Counted from the first letter of the stretch, positions 1 to 12,965 are shown. The stretch is DNA of 64,000 bases from Chaenocephalus aceratus (GCA_023974075.1 JAMFTG010000225.1:62001-126000); one strand, 5' to 3'. Notes: generated from the sequence alone by a model not told the origin. Numbers and translations are program-made.

Positions 1-217
1 ATGCTGAATCATTTGCTGGTTTTAGAACTCATTCCTGCGCCACCTTTTGGCATATATGTTATTAAAGAAGACGTTGACCTTGTTCTTATATAAAGTAACA
101 GACACTTAGACTGTGAGGAGGAACAGACAAAAAGTATTCAGTCTTTACTTCAGTAAACTTATCAATACCATTAATGTCAAATACTCCTTTCACAAGTAAA
201 TGCATTTAAAACCACAC

Positions 218-563
218 TTAAAGGTGGGGTAGGTAAGTTTGAGAAACCGGCTCGAGATACACTTGTTGTTGTATTCCATGGAATGCTCTCAACATCCCGA
301 TAGCAATGAATATCTGCTTTGAAGCCGTGGCGCTGTAAAAAGCACGACCAATCATCTGAGCCGGCTAAAGTAACTGGACGGCCTACCTGCCTGTCAGCCT
401 TCCCTCTGGGCACACACTGATCTCGTGCCCTCATTGGTCATGTGCGTGTTCGTGTGTGTTGGGGGAGGGGCTCTGTGAGGAAGGGGCAGATTTTCTCCGG
501 CTGTGTATTTTATAATTCTAGCACTCGAGCTGCTTTCTCCAAAATGACCTAACCCACCTTTAA
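218..563. mobile_element. TTAA-flanked MITE with about 35-bp inverted repeats
   Basis: The left end reads TTAAAGGTGGGGTAGGT and the right end is its inverted match, CCTAACCCACCTTTAA. The similarity continues inward to a GCTCGAG motif in both arms. Both ends carry TTAA, the target used by piggyBac- and Kolobok-type transposons. The interior has no credible coding frame, so this is a non-autonomous copy; which superfamily it follows is inference. Confidence 0.7.
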
Positions 564-1032
564 ACTCACTTTTAAAGTATAAAAAGTAAGGAGACTAATT
601 TAGCAGCAAAATGGATTTCATATGTGCTCTATTATAATATATGACATTATTGATTGTTAATATTGTTGTAACAATTAGCATTTTACGTCAGTTATTTATT
701 GCTTATTGTAATCGACAGGTGACACACACTGCTCCTCTTTGTGGAGTAAAGCCTGTTCCCTTCCTTCCTGCTCTCAAACGCAGCCAGCTGCTCCCTCTCC
801 AGGTATGTGATGGTTCCCTCCCTTCTAAATCTTTAGGGCAAACAACATGCTGGTAACTGCAGAGGCTGCTTGGTCCTTCAGTGCATCAACCTGGTTAACT
901 CGTTTTTCTGTACATTGTGTGTGAAGTAATGTGTATATCATTAGACTGAGCCATCACTTTTACTTTGCTCAGAGAGCTTTCTGTCACTGCAGTGGGTGCT
1001 GTTTTGGCTGTTGGGTTGTTAATTGTTTAACC
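564..1032. other. Unassigned AT-rich spacer
   Basis: No gene, inverted repeat or recognised element is visible here. The short + frame at 641-856 has no domain or codon signal worth calling. Confidence 0.4.
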
Positions 1033-4000
1033 ATTACATTACATTACATTACATTGAGCTGACGCTTTTATCCAAAGCGACTTACAATAAGTGCGTTCGA
1101 CCAACAAAATACAAACTTGAAGAAAACAGAATCATAAAGTACATCAGGTTTCATAGAGCAAAAACATTTCAAGTGCTACTCAACTGGCTTTAGGTAAGCC
1201 AGCCCTTTGTTAGTATATAAGTGCTTTGTTAATAGTTCTATCCTCGAGGTGGAGTCGAAAGAGATGAGTTTTCAGTCTGGAAGGTGTGTGAGCTTTCTGC
1301 TGTCCTGATGTCAATGGGAGCTCATTCCACCATCTTGGAGCCAGGATAGCAAACCCACGTGTTTCTGCTGATGGGAACTTGGGTCCCCCTCGCAGCGAGC
1401 CGGTTGGCTGATGCAGAGCGTAGTGCACGTGCTGGGGTGTACGGTTTAACCATGTCCTGGATGTAGGAAGGGCCAGATCCATTCACAGCATGGTACGCAA
1501 GTACCATTGTCTTGAAGTGGATTCTAGCAGTTACCGGAAGCCAGTGGAGGGAGCGGAGGAGCGGCGTGGTGTGGGAACATTCAGGAAGGTTGAAGACCAG
1601 ACGAGCCGCTGCATTCTGGATGAGCTGCAGAGGTCGGATGGCACATGCAGGCTGACCAGCCAGGAGGGAGTTGCAGTAGTCTTGGCGTGAGGTGACGAGA
1701 GCCTGGACCAGAACCTGCGTGGCTTTCTGGGACAGCTGGGGACGCATCCTCCTGATGTTGTAAAGCGTGTATCTGCAGCAGCGGGTTGTAGCAGCAATGT
1801 TTGCTGTGAAGGACAGGTTGTTATCTAGGGTCACGCCCAGATTCCTTGCAGTCTGGGTCGGGGAGACAGCAGAGGTGCCGATGTTGATAGTCAGGTCAAG
1901 AGTGGGACAATCTTTTCCCGGAAGGAAAAGCAGTTCAGTCTTGTCAAGGTTGAGCTTGAGGTGATGATCAGAAATCCACTGAGAGATGTCAGCTAGACAA
2001 GCAGAGATGCGTGCGACGACCTGGGTCTCTGAGCGGGGAAATGACAGGATTAATTGGGTGTCGTCAGCGTAGCAGTGGTATGAAAAACCATTCGGGCTAA
2101 TGACAGATCCAAGCAAGTTTGTGTACAGGGAGAAGAGGAGGGGACCAAGAACAGAGCCCTGAGGGACCCCTGTAGTTAATTGACAAGGGTCGGACTCGGA
2201 CCCTCTCCAAGTTACCCTGTAGGTACGAGGTGAGGAGGGAAAGTGCAGAGCCTGAAACTCCAAGTTCTTGGAGAGTGCGAAGGAGGATCTGATGGTTCAC
2301 CGTGTCGAATGCAGCAGACAGGTCCAGAAGGATGATGACAGAGGAGAGGGAGGCTGCTTTAGCAGTGTGCAGTTCCTCAGTGACAGCAAGGAGGGCAGTT
2401 TATGTGGAGTGACCTGCCTTGAAACCAGACTGGTGCGGATCCAGAAGGTTGTTCTGATGGAGATAACAGGAGAGTTGTTTAAAGACAGCGCGTTCAAGTG
2501 TTTTAGACAGGAACGGGAGGAGAGAGACAGGCCTGTAGTTTATAACATCAGACGGGTTGAGAGTGGGTTTCTTCAGGAGAGGGTTTACTCTTGCCTCCTT
2601 GAGACTGTTTGGAAAGTGACCAGAAGTTAGAGAAGTGTTGATGAAATGGGTGAGAAACGGTAGAATATCAGGAGCGATAGTCTGAAGGAGGTTTGAAGGG
2701 ATAGGGTCCAGAGGACAGGTGGTAGGGCGGGCAGAGGTAATGAGGGTAAGAACCTCACTTGGCGAGAGAGGGGAAAAGGAGGTTAGTGTGTGGGTGAAAG
2801 GAGGGTCTGGTGACCCAGCGGTGAGTAGAGGTGAGTCAGAAAAAGAAGAGCGAATATCATCAACCTTTTTTTCAAAGTGGTTAACAAAGTCGCTGTGAGG
2901 AGGGGGGGGGGGCTTTGGGGGGGTCCAGGAGGGAGGAGGGGGGAGGGGCTTTGGGGGGGGTCCAATAGGGTGGAGAAGATGGAAAATAGTTTTTTGGGAT
3001 TGGAATAGGAAGATTGGATCTTATCTTGAAAGAAAGTGCTTTTTGCCTGAGAGATCGAAGCAGAGAAAGAGGAGAGGAGAGCCTGATAGGTTAGGAGGTC
3101 GTCATGGTGTTTGGATTTCCACCGTTTCCGCTCTGCTGCCCGAAGGACGGTTCTATTAGCACGCAGTGCGTCATTTAGCCAGGGAGCAGGAGGGGACTGA
3201 CGAGCCGGCCGAGATGTGAGAGGAGAGAGAGAGTCCAGAGAGGATGAGAGAGTAGAGAGGAGAGTTTCTGCAGCAGAGTTTGGAGGCAGGAGTTGGAACG
3301 AGTCAGAGGAAGGGAGGGCTGAGAGCACCGATGAGGCAAAGGTAGAGGGGGAGAGGGAACGGAGGTTACGGCGGACAGGTGCAGGATGAGAAGAGATTAG
3401 TTTGTTATGTTTGGAAAGGGGTAGAGAGAATGAAATGAAGAAGTGATCGGAGGTGTGGAGCGGGTTTACAGAGAGGTTAGAAGTAGCGCAGTTCCTTGAG
3501 AATATGAGATCAAGGACATTGCCAGCTTTATGAGTGGGTGGGGACGGAGACAGTGAGAAAGCAAAGGCGGTGAACAGAGATGTTAGTTCGTCTATCTTCC
3601 CCGTCTGGAGGTTGAAGTCTCCGAGAAGTACAGCGGGAGGGCCAGATTCAGGGATGTGTGAGAGGAGATGATCCAAGTCCTCCAAGAAGTCCCCCAAGGC
3701 GCCTGGTGGACAGTAGAGAACAACAAGGGTTCATTGTATAGGATGGGTTACTGTGACGGCATGGAATTCAGAGGTGGAAGGAGTGAAGTTAGGTAGCTTG
3801 AAGAGGGAAAAGCTCCATTTGGGAGAGCGCAGGAGACCAGTGCCACCTCCTCTGCCAGTGGGTCTGGGTGTATGGGAGAAGGAATATGCTGTGGAGAGAG
3901 CTGCTGGGGTGGATGTGTTGGATGGAGTAATCCAGGTCTCAGTGAAAGCAAGGAAATCCAGAGACTGCAGGGAGGCGTAGCCAGAGATGAAGTCAGCCTT

Positions 4001-4215
4001 AGGAACAGCTGACTGGCAGTTCCACAGGCCGCCTGGAACTAGATGTTGGATGTCAGTGGAGCACGTGGGATAGACGAGAGCAGGCCGGTTATATCGATTA
4101 GGAGATACACGGGGCAAGTGATACTTGCGAGAAGACACATGAACAGGAATGGAGAAAATACACATGATTATAGCATGAGGGGCTAAACAACCAAATAAAT
4201 AAAACACCAGCGATA
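1033..4215 (-). mobile_element. L2-type LINE, minus strand, nearly full ORF2, decayed
   Basis: Read on the minus strand, an apurinic-endonuclease domain comes first (about 4000-3390), with the catalytic-type motif LLGDFN and the later SDHFF motif. The reverse transcriptase follows: [11 protein letters not shown] near 2340-2300, [18 protein letters not shown], then the active-site box YADD near 2075. The C-terminal LINE region ([15 protein letters not shown]) lies at about 1650-1550. The 3' end at 1033-1060 is a run of AATGT units, the short tandem tail typical of the L2 clade. The preceding GCTTTTATCCAAAGCGACTTAC tail segment is widespread in fish repeats. Stops and frame changes (for example near 3730 and 2300-2780) mean it is not active as read. 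The clade is assigned from remembered motifs. Confidence 0.85.
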
Positions 4216-4589
4216 CTTAACCACTAGATTCAGTGAGGTTTATCTCACCGATCTCCATTCGGAGAACACGCATTTTAAAAGGTTTTCTCTGCCATCTGTC
4301 TGCAGACTTGTCAAAGCATTAATTCATGGTTTTTACTAACCGGTGTCAGTATGTTGTTACTTCTGCATCATTTTGAAACGTGTATTACAATTAAATCACG
4401 GTCAAATATGTTCATCTTGTTGTAGTTGGAGCCCCCCCCCCCCCTTGCCAGCGATTCTCTCTGACCATTCAGCAGTCGAGAGTGTTTACGTCACTAGTTT
4501 AATATACTCAGCCCGGTTGTTGGCCCGGTAGGAACCTCGATTTTGGAGGGCCAGAAAAAAGATGAAAAAGTAGCCCTGAGCCGGAACTA
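4216..4589. other. Unassigned spacer with a C homopolymer
   Basis: A poly-C run at about 4431-4444 is the only distinctive feature between the minus-strand L2 LINE and the 5'-truncated LINE A. No gene is seen. Confidence 0.4.
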
Positions 4590-5612
4590 GCCCTAAAAAA
4601 GCGTGAATATTGACTTTCTGTCATCAGACTGTTCATTGAAAAACAAATTGATGACGGTAACAAGTCCATGTAACCTAGATCAGATGATCAATCAACCAAC
4701 CAGGGTAATTACCAATAGCTCTGGAGTAACATCATCGATGTTATTGATCACACAAACGCAAGTGAACTGTGCTCAAAAGCGGTATCAGTACCAATTGGCT
4801 TCAGCGATCAGAACCTTGTAGCAACATGTAGGAAAGCCAAAGTCCCAAAAGCAGGACCGAAAATAGTGCTGAAGAGATCATATAAAGGGTTTTGCTGTGA
4901 TTCATATGTGGAGTATGTTGGTCTAATGTTTTTAAAGAGAGTGACACAAATGCGGCACTGGATGTTTTCATGAACTTGTTGTTACCAGAGATGGATAAAC
5001 ATGCACCTGTGAAGAAGTTAACCGTTACAACAGTAAAGGCACCATGGATTGACGAGGAGCTAAAGAAATGTATGGCTGATGGAGACAGAACAAAAAGGGC
5101 AGCAATGAATTCCGGCAATCATTCTGAGTGGCAGTTATATTGCAAAATAAGAAATAATGTGACAAAACTGAACAGAAAGAAGAAGAAAATGTATTATGAG
5201 ATTAAGATAAATGATGGAAAAAAGCTCTGGGTACCTTGAATACCATCATGGGTAGGAAAAACAACTCTACACCCTCCTTTATAGAATCAGAGGGGGCATA
5301 CATCACTACACCACTAGATATTGCCAATTATTTTAATAACTATTTCATTGATAAAGTGGAGAAGCTAAGGCAGGGAATGCCAACATCTAGCTGCGAGTCG
5401 TCCTATGTTAATATTAGAGAACGTATTGTGAAAAATAAAAATTGCACCTTTGAGCTGGGTAAAGTTAGGACAGAAGAGGTGGAAGAGTTATTGTTGGCAA
5501 TCAATAATGATAAACCACCAGGTATTGATAACTTAGACGGTCAGCTATTAAAGAATGTAGCCAAGTTCATTGCTGCACCCATCTGTCATATTTGTTTTCA
5601 TATTGCCTACGT
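4590..5612 (+). mobile_element. LINE A, segment 1 (endonuclease end and linker)
   Basis: The first of three pieces of one + strand non-LTR retrotransposon. It begins inside the endonuclease domain (INQPTRVITNSSG near 4690) and continues through MDKHAPVKKLTV and KAPWIDEELK (about 4990-5060). The linker before RT follows, with NNDKPPGIDNLDG near 5500-5540. It is 5' truncated and stops at about 5612, in the segment just before the RT core. The same protein resumes at about 8893, after LINE B; roughly 35 residues expected across the junction are missing. Frame breaks occur at about 4740, 4820-4970 and 5235. It belongs to the CR1/L2/Rex group of fish LINEs; I cannot fix the family. Confidence 0.8.
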
Positions 5613-8600
5613 CAACCACCTCAAGAAAGCATCTGCAGTCTCCGAAGCCTGATAAGGATGTGTGTGTACAAAACACAACAAACTCTTACTGATATGTGCT
5701 GGGTCCAGGCTCAAGGGCATATGGCACTCTCAACTCTTTCCAGGACATGCCGGGGCCCTGCCTGCCAGTAGCTTTGCCGATATCTGTGTTGATAGGTAAT
5801 AGATTAAGAGCGGTGAATCATCTTAGATACAGTTTATCTAATTTAGCAGTGATTCCATGTCAGCCACAGCTTGTTACAAAAAACATGACTGATAGTGTGT
5901 TTAACAAACTTAAACTAGCTTTATTAAATGTCAGGTCTTTGGCTGGAAAAACATTTTTAATCAATGATTTTATCACTGAGCACAATCTTGATGTTATGTT
6001 TTTAACAGAAATTGGATTGAACAAAATAACAGTGCAGCTGTTCTTATCGAATCAACCCCTCCCAACTTTAGTTTTATGAGTCAGGAAAGAATGCATAAGA
6101 AAGGGGGTGGAGTTGCTATTCTGTTCAATGATTCCCTTCAATGCAGGAAGACATCGTATGGAAACTTTGAATCTTTTGAATATGTGGCCCTTCAGCTGAA
6201 ATGCTCCTCTCGAGCTCTGTTCCTAAATATCTATAGACCACCCAAATACTGTGCAAGCTTTTTTGATGACTTTACTGAACTGCTGTCTATAGTGTGTATT
6301 GACTTTGACCGTCTAGTCATTGTTGGTGATTTTAACATCCATGTTGACAACCCCCAGGACAGAGGGGCTAAAGAACTGTTTTGTGTTCTTGATAGCTATG
6401 GACTGACTCAGCATGTGACGGAGCCCACGCACAATAAGGGGCACACTCTGGACTTAATTATCTCAAAGGGTCTGAATATCTCTAAGGTTGTGGTGACTGA
6501 TGTTGCACTCTCTGACCATTCCTGTGTTTTCTTTGAGAGCTCTATTTCTGTTCACACAAGTGTTCAAAAAGAGGTAACCACAAAGCGATATTTAACTGAA
6601 AATACTAGGGAAATGTTTACTCAGACTTTTTCTACCACACTTGCCCCTGCTAACATCTCAGTAAACGAGCTAGTAGATCATTTTAATTCAAAAATTTAAA
6701 ATGTTATAGATGCCATTGCTCCAACTAAGGTAAAGGAAGTCACTGGGAAGAAAATATCTCCATGGAGAAAGGCCATGACTGTGAAAACAGAAAAAAGAGA
6801 ATGTCGAAAAGCTGAACGCAGGTGGTGAAAAACAAATCTCCAGGTTCACTTTGAAATCTATAAAGAGAGACTTGGCCTTTATAATTTGGAATTGAAAAAC
6901 CCACGACAATCGTTCTTCTCTGACATCATTACCAAAAACAAAAACAACGCACGTGCCTTGTTTGCTACCGTCGACAAACTAACTAACCCCCCAGTGTCAG
7001 TAGCCTCTGAATTTCTATCCACCAGGGCGTGCAATAACTTTGCCTTTTTCACTGACAACATTCAGAAAATCAGACAAGCAGTCAGGGCCTCTGCATCCGG
7101 AACAGCAAATGTGTTGTCTCTGTGTCCACTTAACATCAATTCAGACATCATGACACAATTCCATCAGATTAATGATAAAAACCTAGAGGACATTATTCAA
7201 CTTCTGAAGTCCTCCTCCTGCTGCCTTGATATTATTCCAACAGGATTTTTCAAAGATGTTTTTCGTTGCATGGCCTCAGATCTACTTCATATAGTTAACA
7301 CATCTCTTCACTCAGGTATTTTTCCACAGGCCCTGAAAACTGCAGTCATTAAACCGCTCTTAAAAAAGAATAATCTAGATGCTTCAGTAATGAACAATTA
7401 CAGGCCCATATCAAACCTCCCATTTCTAGGTAAAATCATTGAAAAAGTTGTTTTTCAACAGTTGAGTAATTTCTTGCATTTAAATAACTGTTTGGATGTG
7501 TTCCAGTCAGGCTTTCGTCCAAACCACAGCACTGAGACTGCTCTTGTAAAGGTATTTAATGACATCCACTTAAACACAGACAGTGGCAGAACTTCAGTGT
7601 TAGTATTATTAGATCTCAGTGCTGCGTTTGACACTGTTGACCACAGCATATTACTAGACCGACTGGAAAACTGGGTGGGACTTTCGGAAACAGTTCTAAA
7701 TTGGTTTGAATCCTACTTAAAGGACAGAAACAACTTTGTTTCTATAGGTAAATACACATCTGAGTTGACAAATATGACATGTGGGGTTCCTCAAGGCTCC
7801 ATCTTGGGGCCTCTTCTCTTTAACATCTACATGCTACCACTGGCTCAGATAATGAAGAACAACAAAATAAGTTACCATAGCTATGCAGATGACACACACA
7901 TTTACATAACAATTTCACCAGGAGACTATGCTCCAATTCAAACACTGAGTAAGTGCATTGAACAAATCAATGACTGGATGTGTCAGAACTTTCTCCAATT
8001 AAACAAAGATAAAACTGAGGTAATGGTTTTTGGAGCCAAGGCAGAACGTTTAAAAGTTAGCGCTGAGCTTCAGTCTGCAATGTTCAAAACAACAGATAAA
8101 GCCAGAAATCTAGGTGTCGTCATGGACTCTGACCTGAGTTTCAAAAGTCACATTAAAACAGTCACTAAATCAGCCTACTATCACCTAAAGAACATATCTA
8201 GGATTAAAAGACTAATGTCACAGCAGGATCTGGAAAAACGTGTCCATGCTTTTATCTTCAGTAGACTGGACTACTGCAATGGTGTCTTCACAGGTCTCAC
8301 TAAAACATCTATTAGGAAGCTGCAGCTGATTCAGAACGCCGCTGCTCGAGTCCTCACTAACACTAAGAAAGTGGATCACATCACTCCTGTTCTGAAGTCT
8401 TTGCACTGGCTTCTGTGTGTCAAAGAATAGATTTCTAAATACTGCTGCTGGTTTATAAAGCACTGAATGGTTTAGGCCCAAAATACATGTCTGACCTCCT
8501 GCTAAACTATGAACCATCCAGATCTCTCAGGTCTTCAGGGACTGGTCAGCTTTCTGTCCCCAGAGTCAGAACTAAACATGGAGAAGCAGCGTTCAGTTAT

Positions 8601-8892
8601 TATGCTCCAAATATCTGGAACAGACTCCCAGAAACCTGCAGGTCCGCTGCAACTCTGACTACTTTGAAATCCAGGCTGAAGACTTTTCTTTTTGCCGCTG
8701 CTTTTAATTGAACTATTCATATCTTAAACTGCACTGTAACTTTTATCCATGTATTTTTTCTTTTAATGTTTATTTTATTAGCTTTTCTTTTTTAATGCTT
8801 AATGTCTTTCATTTTTTGTAAAGCACTTTGAATTGCCTTGTGTTGAAAAGTGCTATATAAATAAACTTGCCTTGCCTTGCCTTGCCTTTCCT
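5613..8892 (+). mobile_element. LINE B, L2-like, inserted in LINE A
   Basis: The endonuclease half starts near 5888 (LALLNVRSLAGKT) and shows VIVGDFNIHVD at about 6317-6350 and LSDHSCVFF near 6510. The RT half is an open frame at 6886-8430 with FRPNHSTETAL, LDLSAAFDTVDH, CGVPQGSILGPLLFNIYM and SYADDTHIYI. After a single break at about 8428 the C-terminus continues to 8711 (EPSRSLRSSGTG, NIWNRLPETCR). The 3' UTR has TGCTATATAAATAAA and ends in TTGCC repeats (8867-8888). Stops at about 6078, 6699 and 6826 separate the ORF parts. The flanking LINE A protein continues on both sides, so B is the younger insertion. Confidence 0.88.
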
Positions 8893-9808
8893 TACTAGAA
8901 CAAATTGTATTCAATCAAATACAATGCTATCTTTCTGTTAACAGTCTGATGAGTGAGTATCAACATGCGTATAGAGAGGGTCACTCCACAGCCACAGCAT
9001 TAACACAAATGACAGATCAATGGATGAAAGAGATTGATGTGAAGAAAATGGTGGGAGCAGCGCTGCCTTTGATTTGATAGACCATATAATTGTACTTGAC
9101 AATTTGGAGTGCTATGGTTTTGCCCCAACGGCGATATCATGGCTAGAAATCTATCTATATAACAGAACTCAAAGTGTATACTTTAATGGCAGTATCTCTA
9201 GTGCTAGATGTGTTGCAAGTGGAATTCCACAAGGAAGTTCACTAGGTCCTTTACTCTTCTCAATCTTTACAAATGATTTTCCATTAGCTCTTGAAAAAGC
9301 ACAAGTCTCCATGTACTCGGATGACACCACAATATATACACAGGCTCCCACAATCGGTGAGATAACTGATATTCTGAACAAAGAACTGAAAACAGTAATG
9401 GAATGGGTGGCCAGCAACAAATTAGTGCTCAACATTCAAAAAAGTATTGTATTTGGCACAAATGACGTACTAAGGTCTAAACCGCAGTTGAATCTGATGC
9501 TGAATAATGTGGAGGTTGAGCAGGTGGAGGAAGCAAAGCTCCTGGGACTCATCCTAGTGAACAATTTATCATGGACAAAACACATAGAGTCAGTGGTGGC
9601 AAAGATGGGGAGGAATACATCTGTCATCAAGAGGTGCTCAGTGTTTTTACCACCGCAACTGACAAAACAAGTCATTGAGACTGTAGTCCTTTCACACTGG
9701 ACTACTTGCTCAATGATCTGGTCAGGGGCAAACCAGAGGGACCTGGGAAAGCTGCAACTGGTTCAGACAGAGCAGCTCGGCTTGCCCTTAGGTGGACACC
9801 AAGACATC
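8893..9808 (+). mobile_element. LINE A, segment 2 (reverse transcriptase core)
   Basis: The RT resumes with LEQIVFNQIQCYL and HAYREGHSTATALTQ. A small deletion and frame change follow near 9060, where VLLDFS before AAFDLIDH would be expected. The remainder runs in frame 9074-9814: SGIPQGSSLGPLLFSIFTND, the catalytic box as YSDD (most LINEs have YADD), and NKLVLNIQKS. A last frame change near 9760 leads into RAARLALRWTPRHHVN, which joins segment 3 across the hAT insertion. Confidence 0.85.
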
Positions 9809-11284
9809 ATGTAAACCAGGGGTGTCAAACTCAAGGCCCGGGGGACAAATCCGGCCCGCGACTTCATTTCATGTGGCCCCGCAAGAGCTTGCAAAGAATA
9901 TAATACGCTTATTGTACGGTTACATGCCACTTTACAGAAGCAGGTTGCCCATAAACTACATGTCCCACAATGCATCTCGTTTTGTGACATGCGCACTGAA
10001 GAGACTTGCAATCATTTGACTTCTGCTTTCAGACGTAGTTAATTACTAAGTTATTATCCTATCCGATAATAATCCAATTCAGAGGCAATAATGTAATATA
10101 ATTAGGGCTGTCAAACGATTAAAATTTTTAATCAGATTAATCACAGCTTAAAAATTAATTAATCATGATTAATCACCATTCGAACTATGTCCAAAATATG
10201 CCATTTATTTATGTATATTGTTGTGGGAATGGAAAGATAAATGAAAGAAGGCGGATATATCCATTTAACATACAGTATCTATGTTTATTATAACATTTTT
10301 CTGCATGTCAAAATGAAAGACAACCCACACCCCTATCAATCATCAAACCGTGGGGTCTTAATTCATTACGTGTTGATTTCTATCAACGGGGGAGTACTTC
10401 AGGAAAGTCGACAGAGGGGGGGGGGGGAGCTAGTGGAGTACTTCGGGACCACAGAGTGTGAACGTTGTGATCAGCTGTTCTAGCGCAGTTCTCCAGTGAA
10501 GGGGGGAGTCTCCCTCCGCAGCCGGTTGGCGTAGTTTTGGCACAGTTCCGTTGTACAGACCGACGTTAACAGCAGCCCTGTCTGTGCACACGGAGACCGA
10601 CTCTGTCGTCCGGTGATCGAACCGCCTTCTGGAAAAGCTTCACAAGTACGTCGGTACGCAAATGCGCTTTGTGACACAAGTGACGGTACGCATATCAGAT
10701 TACATAACCTGCGTACCAGTTATGTGCACCCCTGTACCAGAGCCATATTATTACAATGATATGGCTCTGCCCTGTACTCCAGCACAAGTATTCTCTGTCG
10801 GGACTTCCTGCAACAACACCACCGCCGTTATCAAAGATGTTCTATTGAGAAGACGATCACTACGTGACAAAAGTTTTCAAAACCGTGGCTACTGAAATCA
10901 ATCTTACTAACTGCTGTCTGTGCAATTTACTCCGCGTGAGTTGGCAGACTTTATTTTGCTTACTTTAACATAATTTGTCATGGTGGGGCTAAGCCATTTC
11001 TTGGTATGGGTGTAGCCTACCCCAGCCATACCCTGGCGCTGCCACTGGTGGCACGGGGCGGGCCATTCTGCACATGCGTTAAATGCGTTAAATATTTTAA
11101 CGCAATTAATTCAAAAAAATTAATTACCGCCGTTAACGCGATAATTTTGACAGCATTAAATATAATACATTATTTTATATATATATATATTATATATTTG
11201 TATAGTCACAACCGGCCCTTTGAGTGCAACCTTTATGCGAATGTGGCCTGCGATGAAATTGAGTTTGACACCCCTGATGTAAAC
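9809..11284. mobile_element. hAT element 1 with exact 8-bp target duplication (holds hAT 2)
   Basis: The termini are CAGGGGTGTCAAACTCA at 9817 and the inverted TGAGTTTGACACCCCTG ending at 11276. The 8-bp duplication ATGTAAAC flanks both ends (9809-9816 and 11277-11284). Removing the element restores the LINE A reading (HHVN then TMHVKLSW). It is non-autonomous, and its interior is interrupted by hAT 2. Other copies or ends of this family lie at about 42403-42700 and 53785-53965. Confidence 0.93.
10095..11166. mobile_element. hAT element 2 nested in hAT 1
   Basis: It starts TAGGGCTGTCAAACGATTA at 10103 and ends with the inverted form (TTTTGACAGCATTA) at 11158. The duplication AATATAAT lies at 10095-10102 and 11159-11166. 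The subterminal regions are rich in TTAAT and AACGCGTTAA-like motifs. There is no transposase. The left part matches 46795-47153 (opposite orientation) and a scrap at about 33975-34017; an inner part (10798-10893) matches 53308-53425. Confidence 0.9.
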
Positions 11285-11625
11285 ACAATGCATGTCAAGC
11301 TCTCCTGGACATTAGTCACGGAGAGGCTGATGGTATCACTCCTTGTCTTTCTGAGAAACATAAATGAGCTGAAGCATCCAACCTGTCTATATAAGCAACT
11401 TACACCTAGCTCTAACATCCATACATATACAACGAGACATGCCACAAGAGGCTGCTATCAAATCCCTAAAGCCAAAGCAGAGTCTATGAAGAGCACAGTG
11501 CTGTATAGAGCCATGGCTGCATGGAACACACTGCCACATTAGATTTATAAAGAAACAACTAAAGCAAGCTTCAAAAGACGATTGAAGAGGCATCTAGAAG
11601 CCCAAAGACTGTAAATTACACAAGC
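11285..11625 (+). mobile_element. LINE A, segment 3 (C-terminus and 3' end)
   Basis: The reading TMHVKLSWTLVTERLM continues to INELKHPTCLYKQL, YTTRHATRGCYQIPKAK and AAWNTLP, the conserved C-terminal block of this LINE type. A stop at about 11540 precedes a basic stretch (KASFKRRLKRHLEA). The 3' untranslated part probably extends to about 11830, ending in a T-rich tract, but that end is not certain. Confidence 0.8.
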
Positions 11626-11879
11626 AGCAGACAGGTTATGGTAAACATACAGCAGCACACCGATTCATATAGGTTTTTTAAACACATGCAGGAATATGGT
11701 AACTTTCGCTAACATAGACACACACACAGCCTTTCACAGTTATGACGATTGTATTTGTTTTGTTAGTTTTTACTCTAAAAGAAGCGAAGGGAGACATTTG
11801 TAAAATCACTATTATTATTCTTTTTTTTCTTTTTTTTTTCTTTCCAAGGAAATGGGGAATCAGACAATAAGGAGCAATT

Positions 11880-12420
11880 TCCATAGACCCCCATGTTAAA
11901 TGCCCAATTTTACAGCAGAAAAAAACATGTTTCTACCCCTGGCTCCATACATTTTTATTATCGATATAGTTAGATTCCACCTTCATGATTATGGATCTGT
12001 GAGTGAATTGTTTTCTAACGCGACCCTTTTATTATATTAGGTCTTAAAGTTGTGCATAAATTAGGGCGTGGTCACGTTGAGTGACGGCTCTGTCAAGTGC
12101 CTGCCGCTGTTAGCTTCTTGTCTCTCTGCTAGCTGCTCCGTGAAGCTACAGGGACTCTGCCTGCTCAGCTCATCCAGGAAACACAACTTGTAGCCGGCCG
12201 TGGTTGTTTGTTCTTCATGCTTATATATCGGACTATTGTGACTCGCTCTGCGGTTAAAACAGACAGTGCATGAATGCGGTAAGTGAAATTCGAGTGCTTT
12301 ATTTATGTGTTAATGATTTTAATCAGCTAAGTAATGAATAGTAAGGCTTGGGTTAGCATGTAAGCTAGTGGTAGCTACATCGGTGCTAACGATGCTAATC
12401 GTAGCCCTCCAAGTTAAAAT
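11880..12420. repeat. Probable dispersed repeat fragment with a GTAAGT-like donor
   Basis: The start (CCATAGACCCCCATGTTAAA) resembles the edge of a repeat common in fish. The sequence GCG followed by GTAAGTG near 12280 looks like a splice donor after a promoter-like GC-richer stretch (12060-12285). No open frame supports a gene here. Confidence 0.35.
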
Positions 12421-12965
12421 CATAGACTGTATATATAAAGGTTAAAACGAAATAGACAAGCGTTAAGTGGGATAATACTGTTGAACAAACGGCTTCTGTT
12501 GAGGTTGATAAAATAAGGTTACATCCTTGTAACTTAGAGATATTTTATTATGTAGGAGGAACTGGATGCATCTAAGGTTAATTTAAATTGGCTATGCTCA
12601 AGTATGTAGACAAGCTAATGTCGAAGTAGTGTATGTGAAATCAACCTCGCAATAAGATGTGTGTATATTACAATTATTAATGTCATATTTCAAGATGATT
12701 ACTTAGATATTACAAATGGTTGGTTGAGCTGGAGTTCATTATCGAGCTTACACGTTAACGTCACAGTCATCTGAAGAACGAACCCAAACCTTGTTGTTTT
12801 TATTAATTGCATTACCAAATGGGTATCAAATAAACAGTAAGCATTGGTAACACAACTTCCAAAGTTACAGTAAAATAAAAAGGACCCTGACTCGGACAAT
12901 ACACAACATGTTCAACAGCAGAGAATCAGTTATATTGTTTGTTACACATGGTACTTTACATATAT

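Noticed and set aside
177..434. 85-codon minus frame
   Set aside because: It lies mostly inside a TTAA MITE and has no domain.
2783..4207. Host apurinic endonuclease gene
   Set aside because: The domain belongs to a LINE, is joined to a reverse transcriptase and carries stops.
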